From assembly GCF_012584455.1 (NCBI RefSeq), contig NZ_JABAEB010000004.1:1-64000 (forward strand): a DNA stretch of 64,000 nt. Reading direction: 5' to 3'. Below, one piece after another: positions 56,800 to 64,000 of this stretch. Position 1 is the stretch's first letter, and every line of letters begins with the position of its first letter. This stretch comes from Shewanella oncorhynchi. GTDB lineage: Bacteria; Pseudomonadota; Gammaproteobacteria; Enterobacterales; Shewanellaceae. The notes under the pieces were generated by a model. That model was not told the origin of the DNA. It saw only the letters and a program-made list of their open reading frames with translations, and ran no database searches. Position numbers and translations under genes: made by a program.

Positions 56800-59283
56800 T
56801 TAGTTAGGACAAGTCGCAATGACCTCACTGTTTGTCACTAAAATCGTCGCATCGCCCTTACCTGCAGTAGCTGCATAGGTTGCCACTTGAGTCTGCATTT
56901 CAACCGTGGCAGCCGCGGCCATACCATCCGTTGATTCCTTTTCTTTAGGATCAACAATCGAACTGTGGTGACCTTTAGCGAAGCGCACAACGCCATGACC
57001 TTTGCTCGTGCTATCGGCACAAGGTAGCCCGATGGCAGCGATCAGTGGCTCAGTGCCCGATAATGGGAAGTTATCGACGCGATTAGGCAGCACTTGATCT
57101 GCTAAGTTACCGTTACCATCACCCGCCACTTCAATTAAGTGCACAGGTAAGCCAGTCGCTTTTAACATAGCAGCATGGTTAACAGGATCTGCAGAATCTA
57201 CCGCTGTTTGAACCGCAAAGGCAAACGTCGGAATAAACTGTGCGTATACCGCCTGCACCAGTGCCGCATATTCAGGGCTACCAGGCTCATAACCTGCTGT
57301 ATTAGCCGCATCGACCTGTGCTTGGAAAGTTGCAGATGCCGTAATATTACTAAACAGTACTGGGCCAAAGGTTGCAGAACCTGCGAATGATCCTGCTAAT
57401 CCACCTGCTGGCGCAACTAAGGATACAGCATTGATAACATAAGCATTTGGCAAGGCATCGCCGGTTGCTGGATTCTTCATACCTGTGCTGGCATAGGTCG
57501 CAAAATCGGTGCCCACAATGGCGCCTAAACTCAGACCTTGAGCACTGATTTTAGTCACATCAAATACTTGCGGCTGACCTGCTTGTGCTAAGCCCTGTGC
57601 TAAGCCCGTAAGAGCAAGACGCACCCCTAAATGGTCCATCGTCGCTTGACGGAAATTATCTCGCACCGACAAAGTGCTAGAAATATTCACAAACACCAAC
57701 GGGTTACCATTTTTAAAGGCGTCCGGTTTACCAACAACTGCACCGAAGGCAGGATCTGTCGCAGAGACTTCATAAATCCCATCACCGTTAGCATCGAATG
57801 AACGCGCACCGTGAAGTGGCATATCAATAGCAACAGTCGCAACCCCCATTGCCGCATACGTGCCAGCATAGGCCAATGACATTTCTTTACCGCCACCTAA
57901 ACCGTGAAGGGCAATTGTTGTTGGCCAACCAGATGTAGGAGGAATAAACTCACGACCTTGCTGTTGATAAAAAGCGGCCAATTTCGTTGCATTGGGCATA
58001 GAAATCAGTACGGATACTGTTTCATACCCTTTGATTGCTGGAATAGGATTGAATTTAGTCAGATGTTTGGTTTTATCAACTGCCGTGCCATCGTCTAAAA
58101 CCCATGTTTTACCCGCCATTAACGAGGGATTAGCTAAAGCATCAGCAGGGTTAGCAATACCATTAGCCACCGCTTGCATACCAAAATTATTCTGGCTGAG
58201 TGTGCCCGCTTGCAGTGCAAGTAGCACAGATACAGGGCTATCACCTTGGGCTTTCCAATGACCATTAATTAATGGTTTACCTTCAGCGGATAAACAACCA
58301 ACTGAAGAACAATCACCGTAAATAGGCAGTTTAATTTTTGCCGTATACACATCAGCTAAGTTTGCGGCAACATAGGCAGCTCCAGCAGCTGGTGTTAAGC
58401 CCGCCACTTGAGCCACAGTCAATCCAGTCGGTGTTGGCATCTGGGCAAAGCTTGGTGCATAGGGAGCACCCTTCGCCATCAGCAATTTGGTGGTTTCATA
58501 GACGTTAGCAACAGACTGAGTTGTAAATAAGCCAGAGTAACTGATGGTTAAAGGATCGACCTTATGGGCCGCAGCAATCCCTTTCTCATAACTATTCACT
58601 AAGGTTTGCAGCATCAATTGGTCTGGCGTTTCTAAAGGTAACGTATTGATATCCAGCTTCAACAAACCATAGGTCGTTGAAGGAGCGATACCACGACCTT
58701 CAGAATCTTGAATAAGATTCGTTGTCGCATAAATATAAGATTGCCCAGCTTTGAGTGGCTTAAGCGGAATTATTACCACTTTTTTGCCCGAAGCGGTTGA
58801 TATAAAGTCAACGCCAAACTGCAACTCAGCGCCCACTTTACAGGCTGATACTGACGGTTTAGCCTTACATTCGGGATCAGACGATAATGCGCCGCCTACT
58901 GTGGCTTCAAACATTCTGACAGCACCCGGTTGTGCAACCGATGCAGCCATTAAGGTCAGCGGTGTACCGTCATGTTTTTTCGCCAAATCGATATCAATAG
59001 AAATCGGTGATGTTGTCGACCACCCATCTAACGCCCCAAGCGCTATTTGTGGATCAACATAATTGCCCGAGCTTTCACCCGGAATTGATAATGTGCCATC
59101 TTTGGTGCCACTGAACAGCAAATCATTCGGTAATGGAACTTTTGAATTAGCAGGGTCGAACACCATGTGCGATTCAGGGATGAGCACTTCTGTCTTATCC
59201 TTGAGTTCATTAAAACTGTCCTCACCACATCCTGTGAGGCCCAGTGCAGATGCAATCGCAACACCCAAAATGAGTCTTTTCAT
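56800..59283 (-). CDS. VolA/Pla-1-type lipase lipoprotein
   Basis: 827 residues. A lipoprotein signal ends LTGCG (Cys19). The first half is a beta-rich domain with bacterial Ig-like character. The alpha/beta-hydrolase part has TIALHGLGGGKEM (oxyanion region), the nucleophile elbow GLSLG (Ser near 586) and a late His in GHHSS. It resembles VolA, a surface lysophospholipase of Vibrio. A DANGDG loop near 498 looks like a calcium site. It probably releases fatty acids from lipids outside the cell. GGGGA precedes the ATG. Confidence 0.85.
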   Translation of the reverse strand: MKRLILGVAIASALGLTGCGEDSFNELKDKTEVLIPESHMVFDPANSKVPLPNDLLFSGTKDGTLSIPGESSGNYVDPQIALGALDGWSTTSPISIDIDLAKKHDGTPLTLMAASVAQPGAVRMFEATVGGALSSDPECKAKPSVSACKVGAELQFGVDFISTASGKKVVIIPLKPLKAGQSYIYATTNLIQDSEGRGIAPSTTYGLLKLDINTLPLETPDQLMLQTLVNSYEKGIAAAHKVDPLTISYSGLFTTQSVANVYETTKLLMAKGAPYAPSFAQMPTPTGLTVAQVAGLTPAAGAAYVAANLADVYTAKIKLPIYGDCSSVGCLSAEGKPLINGHWKAQGDSPVSVLLALQAGTLSQNNFGMQAVANGIANPADALANPSLMAGKTWVLDDGTAVDKTKHLTKFNPIPAIKGYETVSVLISMPNATKLAAFYQQQGREFIPPTSGWPTTIALHGLGGGKEMSLAYAGTYAAMGVATVAIDMPLHGARSFDANGDGIYEVSATDPAFGAVVGKPDAFKNGNPLVFVNISSTLSVRDNFRQATMDHLGVRLALTGLAQGLAQAGQPQVFDVTKISAQGLSLGAIVGTDFATYASTGMKNPATGDALPNAYVINAVSLVAPAGGLAGSFAGSATFGPVLFSNITASATFQAQVDAANTAGYEPGSPEYAALVQAVYAQFIPTFAFAVQTAVDSADPVNHAAMLKATGLPVHLIEVAGDGNGNLADQVLPNRVDNFPLSGTEPLIAAIGLPCADSTSKGHGVVRFAKGHHSSIVDPKEKESTDGMAAAATVEMQTQVATYAATAGKGDATILVTNSEVIATCPN

Positions 59284-59545
59284 CTTTTTTCCCCAAATCT
59301 TGTTGTAATAGTTTTGTTTTCCCCAAGAAATTAGTCACAATAGCTTTTAGATCTGTGACCAATAGGGCTTATGTTAGCCCCTAACTCATTTCAAGTTAAC
59401 GTAAAAATATTGAGTTAGCCACAAGTTTGTCACAAAGATTTTAGCTATTGATAACAAAGTTTCATTCATTTGTTTGAAACATGCGTTTATCACTTCGGCG
59501 ACTCTAGAAGTGGCGGGCATTCTCGCCAAGAGGAAAAAGAGACTC

Positions 59546-60283
59546 ATGTTGGAATATCAAGCAACAAAAGATTTACTCAAGGGCAAGACGATTTTAGTCA
59601 CAGGCGCAGGTGCTGGCATAGGTCGTACCGCCGCCATTGAGTTTGCAAAACACGGCGCCACTGTGATTTTACTTGGTAAAACAGTGAAAAAATTGGAAGC
59701 AGTTTACGACGTAATAGAACAAGCCGGTTATCCCAAACCTGCCATAGTGCCATTGGATCTTAAAGGCGCAACGGAACAAAATTATCGCGATATGGCCGAT
59801 ACCATAGCCGAGCAATTCGATCATTTAGACGGCTTATTGCATAACGCTAGCTTGCTCGGTGCCTTAGGCCCGTTTGAACACATAGATATTCCATCACTCG
59901 AAGACGTGCTCAAAGTGAACGTCACGGCCCAAGTCATGCTAACTAAAGCATTACTACCTGTGATGCGCCAAGCACCCAGTGCATCGATTATCTTTACGTC
60001 GAGCAGTGTGGGGCGTCAAGGCCGCGCCTATTGGGGACCTTATGCTTTCTCTAAGTTTGCCACCGAAGGCATGATGCAAGTTCTCGCCCATGAATGCGAT
60101 GGCACCTCAGTTCGAGTTAACAGCATCAATCCAGGGGCTACCCGCACTGAGATGCGCGCTAAAGCCTACCCTGCAGAGAATCCACTGGATCTCAAAACCG
60201 CTGAAGAGATCATGCCGACCTATCTATATTTGATGGGTCAAGATTCTAGTGCCGTCAACGGACAGCAGTTTAACGCACAGTAA
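59546..60283 (+). CDS. yciK: YciK-type short-chain oxidoreductase
   Basis: 245 residues of the classical SDR fold. Cofactor motif GAGAGIG (about 22-28), the NNAG-like HNAS, catalytic Ser (FTSSS) and Tyr-x-x-x-Lys (YAFSK). The overall pattern matches E. coli YciK, whose substrate is unknown. ATG 59546 (MLEYQATKDLLKGK) is preferred over 59474 because it has AGAGG-type sequence upstream and a family-like N-terminus. Confidence 0.9.
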   Translation: MLEYQATKDLLKGKTILVTGAGAGIGRTAAIEFAKHGATVILLGKTVKKLEAVYDVIEQAGYPKPAIVPLDLKGATEQNYRDMADTIAEQFDHLDGLLHNASLLGALGPFEHIDIPSLEDVLKVNVTAQVMLTKALLPVMRQAPSASIIFTSSSVGRQGRAYWGPYAFSKFATEGMMQVLAHECDGTSVRVNSINPGATRTEMRAKAYPAENPLDLKTAEEIMPTYLYLMGQDSSAVNGQQFNAQ

Positions 60284-60327
60284 TCGAATCGCTTATTGAG
60301 TTTCTGCCGGTATGATTCGGCAATATT

Positions 60328-60350
60328 AAAGGGCCTATTTATGGCTCTTT
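60328..60350 (+). terminator. Probable terminator of yciK
   Basis: An 8-base stem (AAAGGGCC / GGCTCTTT, one G-T pair) around a 7-base loop is followed by ATTATTTT. It begins about 45 bases after the yciK stop. Confidence 0.65.
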
Positions 60351-60429
60351 ATTATTTTAGATATTCTCAAAATGAAACCCAGAACTTGTCGATGACATTA
60401 AGTACGACAAAGATAGCGCACCGCCAATC

Positions 60430-61395
60430 TTAGCTTAACTGAATTTTTGCAAAATAAATCATCGTTTTAGCTTTGGCGACTCTGTTTAATTCATCGAGCG
60501 AATTTTGCGTATCCAGCTGTGAGTCAGCTAACTCATGACTTGAGTAATAACTTACCCACAACTCATTTCCGTCAATCACAACGCCCGCATAACTGGTATC
60601 GCCCTTCGATGGCAGTGTCAGTAGTTCTTGAACCACGCCAGTATCTGGATAAATTTCAACTAAAGCCGTTCGAACTTGTTCATCATATAAACGCACTACA
60701 GCCAACAAACGGGATTGATACATCAACATCACTGGCCCACCAATGCGCTTATCGAGTGCTTGCCATTGCCAATCAGTGAATGGCATTTGACTGTGACCGA
60801 GTAAACCAACAAATTCAGGGCCCCATACGGGATCGCGCCTCAATAGACAAAAGCCGTTTTCTTGATGAAAAACAATGGCAGTTTCGTTGACATAACCTTG
60901 ATTATTAAACAGCTTTAGCCAAGTTTCAAACTTCACCCCATCATCACTTTTATACAAGCGGGTATCGCCATCAGGCCCAGCGCGATAACCCACGCCATAG
61001 AGTGCATTTTGATGCTCGGTTAAGCGCCATAACCAATAGCCTTTATCAGCGACTTTTAACGCATCCGACCACGCTAGCCCATTGGCTGAGCGCCAAAGAT
61101 GTGATTGTAAACCAGACTTATCGTGTAAAGTCCCGCCGCCGAGTAAGAGTAATTCCCCTTGATACTCAATCAGTTTGCCATCGCGTAAATCCGCCTCATC
61201 CGAACGGATCAGCGCCACGCTCTGCCAAGTGTCGCCTAAATCTGCTGAGCGTAGAATTCGTAGCGCACCATCGGGTGACACATGGGCTGTCCCTTCACGG
61301 AAAACGCAAAACAGTGCCCCCTGAAACGTGATTAAATCGGTAAACGCATTATGGGCAGCGTGTTCCCAAATCCGTTTCACTGAAATTAGCTTCAT
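60430..61395 (-). CDS. BNR-repeat beta-propeller protein (sialidase-fold)
   Basis: 321 residues without signal peptide. Repeated blades with Asp-box-like motifs (SADLGDTW, SANGLAWSD, SDDGVKFETW) indicate a five- or six-bladed sialidase-type propeller. The Arg triad of true sialidases cannot be confirmed by eye, so I call it a propeller protein of unknown role. ATG 61395 (MKLISVKRIWEH) is chosen because GAGGAG lies just upstream. The TTG at 61410 is less likely. Confidence 0.7.
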   Translation of the reverse strand: MKLISVKRIWEHAAHNAFTDLITFQGALFCVFREGTAHVSPDGALRILRSADLGDTWQSVALIRSDEADLRDGKLIEYQGELLLLGGGTLHDKSGLQSHLWRSANGLAWSDALKVADKGYWLWRLTEHQNALYGVGYRAGPDGDTRLYKSDDGVKFETWLKLFNNQGYVNETAIVFHQENGFCLLRRDPVWGPEFVGLLGHSQMPFTDWQWQALDKRIGGPVMLMYQSRLLAVVRLYDEQVRTALVEIYPDTGVVQELLTLPSKGDTSYAGVVIDGNELWVSYYSSHELADSQLDTQNSLDELNRVAKAKTMIYFAKIQLS

Positions 61396-61454
61396 CCATT
61401 CACTCCTCAATCCAACTGAGACTTGTTATAACATAGCTGCAAATAACAGAAAGC

Positions 61455-61479
61455 AAAAAGGCCGCTTAGCGGCCTTTTT
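61455..61479 (-). terminator. Terminator of the scpA-scpB-rluB operon
   Basis: An 11-base stem (AAAAAGGCCGC / GCGGCCTTTTT) with a 3-base loop lies after the rluB stop and has T5 on the minus strand. Confidence 0.9.
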
Positions 61480-61496
61480 CATTGGGATAAAACAAC

Positions 61497-62372
61497 TTAG
61501 CTGCGCTGACGCGATGGCTTAGGTTTTCCCGATCCGGTCACTTTATGCTTACGTACGGCGCGGCGAATTTTAGCACTCTTCACCTGAGCACGGGCTACGC
61601 TGTGTTTATCGGCAGCAAGCATAGTACGAGTTTCGGGCTCAAGACCCGCCAGCTTACGCAAGTAGTTAACTTGCTCTACGGGCAATTCAACCCAGCCACC
61701 GCGAGGCAGTGATTTTGGCAGTTCGACCATACCATAACGAATACGGATCAAACGGCTCACCTGTACTTCTTGGGATTCCCACAAACGGCGCACTTCACGG
61801 TTGCGACCTTCGCGTAAACACACATGCCACCACTGGTTCATGCCTTCGCCGCCCGCTGGTTTGATGCTATCAAACTGCGCAGGGCCGTCTTCTAACATGA
61901 CGCCAGTACGTAAACGTTGCACTGTCGCCTCAGGGATTTCACCAAAGGTACGCACTGCGTATTCGCGGTCGACTTCGTTCGATGGATGCATTAAACGGTT
62001 CGCCAACTCACCATCTGACGTAAACAACAATAAGCCTGAGGTGTTAATGTCTAAACGACCAACCGCTACCCAGCGTGAATCACGCACTTTAGGTAAGCGA
62101 TCGAATACCGTTGGACGGCCTTCAGGATCTTTACGACTACAAATTTCGCCTTCAGGTTTATGATATGCCAGCACACGGCAAATCACGTCTTCGGCAGACT
62201 TTAACGAAATGGCTCTGCCATCGATACGCACTTTAGCATCAGCTTCAATACGATCCCCAAGGCTAGCAATTTCACCATCAATACTAACTCGGCCTGCAGC
62301 AATCCATGCCTCCATCTCACGACGGGAGCCATGGCCTGCACGGGCCAAGACTTTCTGCAATTTTTCACTCAT
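61497..62372 (-). CDS. rluB: 23S rRNA pseudouridine(2605) synthase
   Basis: 291 residues. An N-terminal S4 RNA-binding domain (about 3-50) precedes the RsuA-type catalytic domain with Asp108 in [10 protein letters not shown] basic C-terminal tail (about 250-291) is rich in Lys/Arg. It makes pseudouridine at position 2605 of 23S rRNA. Its ATG overlaps scpB by 8 bases, so it belongs to the scp operon. Confidence 0.93.
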   Translation of the reverse strand: MSEKLQKVLARAGHGSRREMEAWIAAGRVSIDGEIASLGDRIEADAKVRIDGRAISLKSAEDVICRVLAYHKPEGEICSRKDPEGRPTVFDRLPKVRDSRWVAVGRLDINTSGLLLFTSDGELANRLMHPSNEVDREYAVRTFGEIPEATVQRLRTGVMLEDGPAQFDSIKPAGGEGMNQWWHVCLREGRNREVRRLWESQEVQVSRLIRIRYGMVELPKSLPRGGWVELPVEQVNYLRKLAGLEPETRTMLAADKHSVARAQVKSAKIRRAVRKHKVTGSGKPKPSRQRS

Positions 62373-62961
62373 TAGTATTTTGCTCTTCTGACTGTTCTGG
62401 CGCTGATTTCAAACCTGAAAAAACCGCCTGCAATGACTCAGTATCCGACAGCGGCGGTAAATCCGCTAAGGTGTCTAAGCCAAAATATGCTAAAAATTCT
62501 AAGGTAGTGGCATATAACGCGGGTCGCCCCGGTACTTCTTTATGGCCAACTACTTTAATCCAATGTCTATCTGACAAACTTTTTATGATATGGCTACTTA
62601 TAGCCACACCGCGCACCTGTTCAATATCGCCGCGAGTCACAGGTTGACGATAAGCAATCACCGCCAAGGTTTCTAATGTCGCACGCGAATATTTAGGCGC
62701 CTTTTCTTGCCACAGAGGCTGCAAAAATGGACTCAAGACTTCTAAGGTCTGGAAGCGATAACCCCCAGCGACTTTCACAAGTTGCACACCTCTGTCTTGA
62801 TAATCCTGCTGCAGCTCATCCAATGCAGCTTTTATTTTGTCTCTGGAAACCGTGAAATCCACCAATACAGTGTCTTTCAACATTTTCGCCGACAAGGGTT
62901 TCCCCAATACAAACAAACTCGCTTCAATAAGCTGTTTTAATTGAGTAGGATTTATCTGCAT
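62365..62961 (-). CDS. scpB: Segregation and condensation protein B
   Basis: 198 residues. Two winged-helix domains in tandem ([21 protein letters not shown] and [20 protein letters not shown] as their cores) match ScpB, which joins ScpA and Smc to form condensin. ATG 62961 is preferred, but a TTG immediately before it (62964) is possible. It is essentially contiguous with scpA and overlaps rluB. Confidence 0.93.
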   Translation of the reverse strand: MQINPTQLKQLIEASLFVLGKPLSAKMLKDTVLVDFTVSRDKIKAALDELQQDYQDRGVQLVKVAGGYRFQTLEVLSPFLQPLWQEKAPKYSRATLETLAVIAYRQPVTRGDIEQVRGVAISSHIIKSLSDRHWIKVVGHKEVPGRPALYATTLEFLAYFGLDTLADLPPLSDTESLQAVFSGLKSAPEQSEEQNTNE

Positions 62962-62964
62962 CAA

Positions 62965-63753
62965 TTAATAGGCCTTAACGTAAATAGTTGAAAACGGCTC
63001 TGTTTGGTACAATTCGACCAATAATTCTTTGACTAATTCCATCAAAGCTAAGAAGGTGACAACCACGCCGGCACGGCCTTCTTCTAGGGTAAATAAACGT
63101 TCAAATGCCGTAAAATCTTCCGAGTTCAACATGGCTAAAATCTGGCTCATGCGCTCACGGGTCGATAACTGTTCACGCTTAACGTGATGATCTTCATAGG
63201 CATCGATACGTTTGAGTACATCACCAAAGGCACGGGCAATTTCAAACAACGAGACTTCTGGCGGGATCATTAACGGCTTAATGTCAGGTGCTGCCACTGC
63301 CTTGGCTTGAAACACATCCCGCTCGAGCCGCGGCAAATCATCGAGTTTTTGCGACGCTTCTTTAATCACTTCATAGGCTTTCAACTGACGGATCAATTGC
63401 GCCCGAGGATCTTCCTCAACCTCATCTTCAGCCACCATACGCGGCAGCAGCAAACGGGATTTAATCTCGGCAAGCGTTGCCGCCATCACTAAGTAATCGG
63501 CAGCAAGTTCGATTCGAGCCTGAGTCAGCAACGTAATATATTCTAAATACTGCGCGGTGATTTGCTGAATGGGTAAATCGACAACGTCTAATTTTTGCTT
63601 ACGGATCAAATATAAAAGTAAATCCAATGGCCCTTCAAAGGACTCGAGGAACACTTCCAATGCCTCAGGCGGAATAAACAAATCCAGCGGCATTTCGGTC
63701 ATTGCCTGACCACGAATAACGGCTAAGGGTAAACTCTGTTGCGTGCCCTGCAT
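62965..63753 (-). CDS. scpA: Segregation and condensation protein A
   Basis: 262 residues, a kleisin. The N-terminal half has FEGPLDLLLYLIRKQKLDVVDLPI-type sequence (about 39-62), which contacts the Smc neck. The C-terminal winged helix (VVTFLALMELVKELLVEL, about 230-247) contacts the Smc head. It is the first gene of scpA-scpB-rluB. GGAG lies 11 bases before the ATG, a little far. Confidence 0.93.
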   Translation of the reverse strand: MQGTQQSLPLAVIRGQAMTEMPLDLFIPPEALEVFLESFEGPLDLLLYLIRKQKLDVVDLPIQQITAQYLEYITLLTQARIELAADYLVMAATLAEIKSRLLLPRMVAEDEVEEDPRAQLIRQLKAYEVIKEASQKLDDLPRLERDVFQAKAVAAPDIKPLMIPPEVSLFEIARAFGDVLKRIDAYEDHHVKREQLSTRERMSQILAMLNSEDFTAFERLFTLEEGRAGVVVTFLALMELVKELLVELYQTEPFSTIYVKAY

Positions 63754-63912
63754 CCGCTATCTTGCTCCGTTAACACTGCGCTATCCAACCTAGGTTAACG
63801 CCAAACGCGCGATTATACCTGTAAATCTACGGCGATAAAACTGCCAAATGTTGACTACCACTATCCGAATCACTTACCCGCATCCATTAGCGATAAATCT
63901 AATGTGGCAGAT

Positions 63913-64000
63913 TTAGAGGAACGGCGTGATATCACCCGCGCCTTCACGTAAAATCTCGGCGCCATCTTCAGACATATCAATCACAGTCGTTGGCTTTTCG
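63913..64000 (-). CDS. yciO: YciO-type (Sua5/YciO/YrdC family) protein, C-terminus only
   Basis: The last 28 codons read KPTTVIDMSEDGAEILREG and end AGDITPFL. This closely fits the C-terminal end of YciO-type proteins (PTTVIDL ... REGxGD ... PFL). The rest lies beyond the right edge. YciO is a relative of threonylcarbamoyl-AMP synthase that may act in tRNA modification. Its position upstream of scpA supports the call. Confidence 0.75.
   Translation of the reverse strand, partial: EKPTTVIDMSEDGAEILREGAGDITPFL

Overview
The window looks like chromosomal backbone of a Shewanella-type gammaproteobacterium. This is inferred from gene content and order, not from a database match. Three things support it: the gmhB-to-rRNA-operon junction; the pyruvate-formate-lyase/acetate-kinase block, with focA divergent from pflB and yfbV beside ackA; and conserved neighbourhoods for smc-zipA-ligA, ybbP-ybbA/tesA, folX-yfcH and rluB-scpB-scpA-yciO. 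I see no phage, insertion sequence, integron, CRISPR array or tRNA. Coding density is high, and most operons end in clear hairpin terminators.

Layout. 0-1 kb: leader and promoter of an rRNA operon whose 16S gene lies off the left edge (minus strand), then gmhB. 1.4-4.9 kb: a GntR/FCD regulator, a FabH-like ketosynthase, an LRAT-type protein and a DnaQ-type exonuclease. 4.9-9 kb: a cyclic-nucleotide/CBS/nucleotidyltransferase protein and a two-subunit sodium:solute (acetate-type) symporter with a CRP-like site upstream. 9.5-13.2 kb: a DsbA-like protein, a YeeZ-like epimerase, an HD-GYP phosphodiesterase and a DUF2919 membrane protein. 13.4-20 kb: ligA, zipA, smc. 20-27.3 kb: cysZ, a CBM9-like outer-membrane barrel protein, a ketosynthase III coupled to an RDD membrane protein, and cysK. 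27.5-33 kb: an O-methyltransferase, a TDT transporter and a large TonB receptor. 33-42.5 kb: anaerobic pyruvate block focA / pflB-pflA / yfbV / ackA-pta. 43-50 kb: a small lipoprotein, a 32-residue ORF, a possible broken gene, an rRNA-methyltransferase-like protein, an AI-2E exporter, folX, yfcH, gltS and a short signal peptidase I. 50.5-64 kb: ABC permease/ATPase with divergent tesA, a DUF3083 protein, sohB, a VolA-type lipase, yciK, a BNR propeller protein, rluB, scpB, scpA, and the C-terminus of a YciO-type protein cut by the right edge.

How genes work together. PflB (activated by PflA) turns pyruvate into formate and acetyl-CoA. Pta and AckA turn acetyl-CoA into acetate plus ATP, and FocA moves formate. 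Operator-like palindromes of the PdhR type (AATTGGT-N3-ACCAATT) sit upstream of both pflB (perfect) and focA (near-perfect), suggesting shared pyruvate-responsive control. The symporter pair at 7-9 kb may recover acetate or a related acid. Smc here and ScpA/ScpB about 43 kb away form the condensin used in place of MukBEF.

I did not find a convincing new multi-gene system. The best leads are the focA-pflB intergenic region (paired operators, a nested stem-loop and a small hydrophobic ORF), an RDD protein split by a large cysteine-containing insert, an EF-hand-like loop inside a symporter, and a terminator-like hairpin directly in front of fabH.
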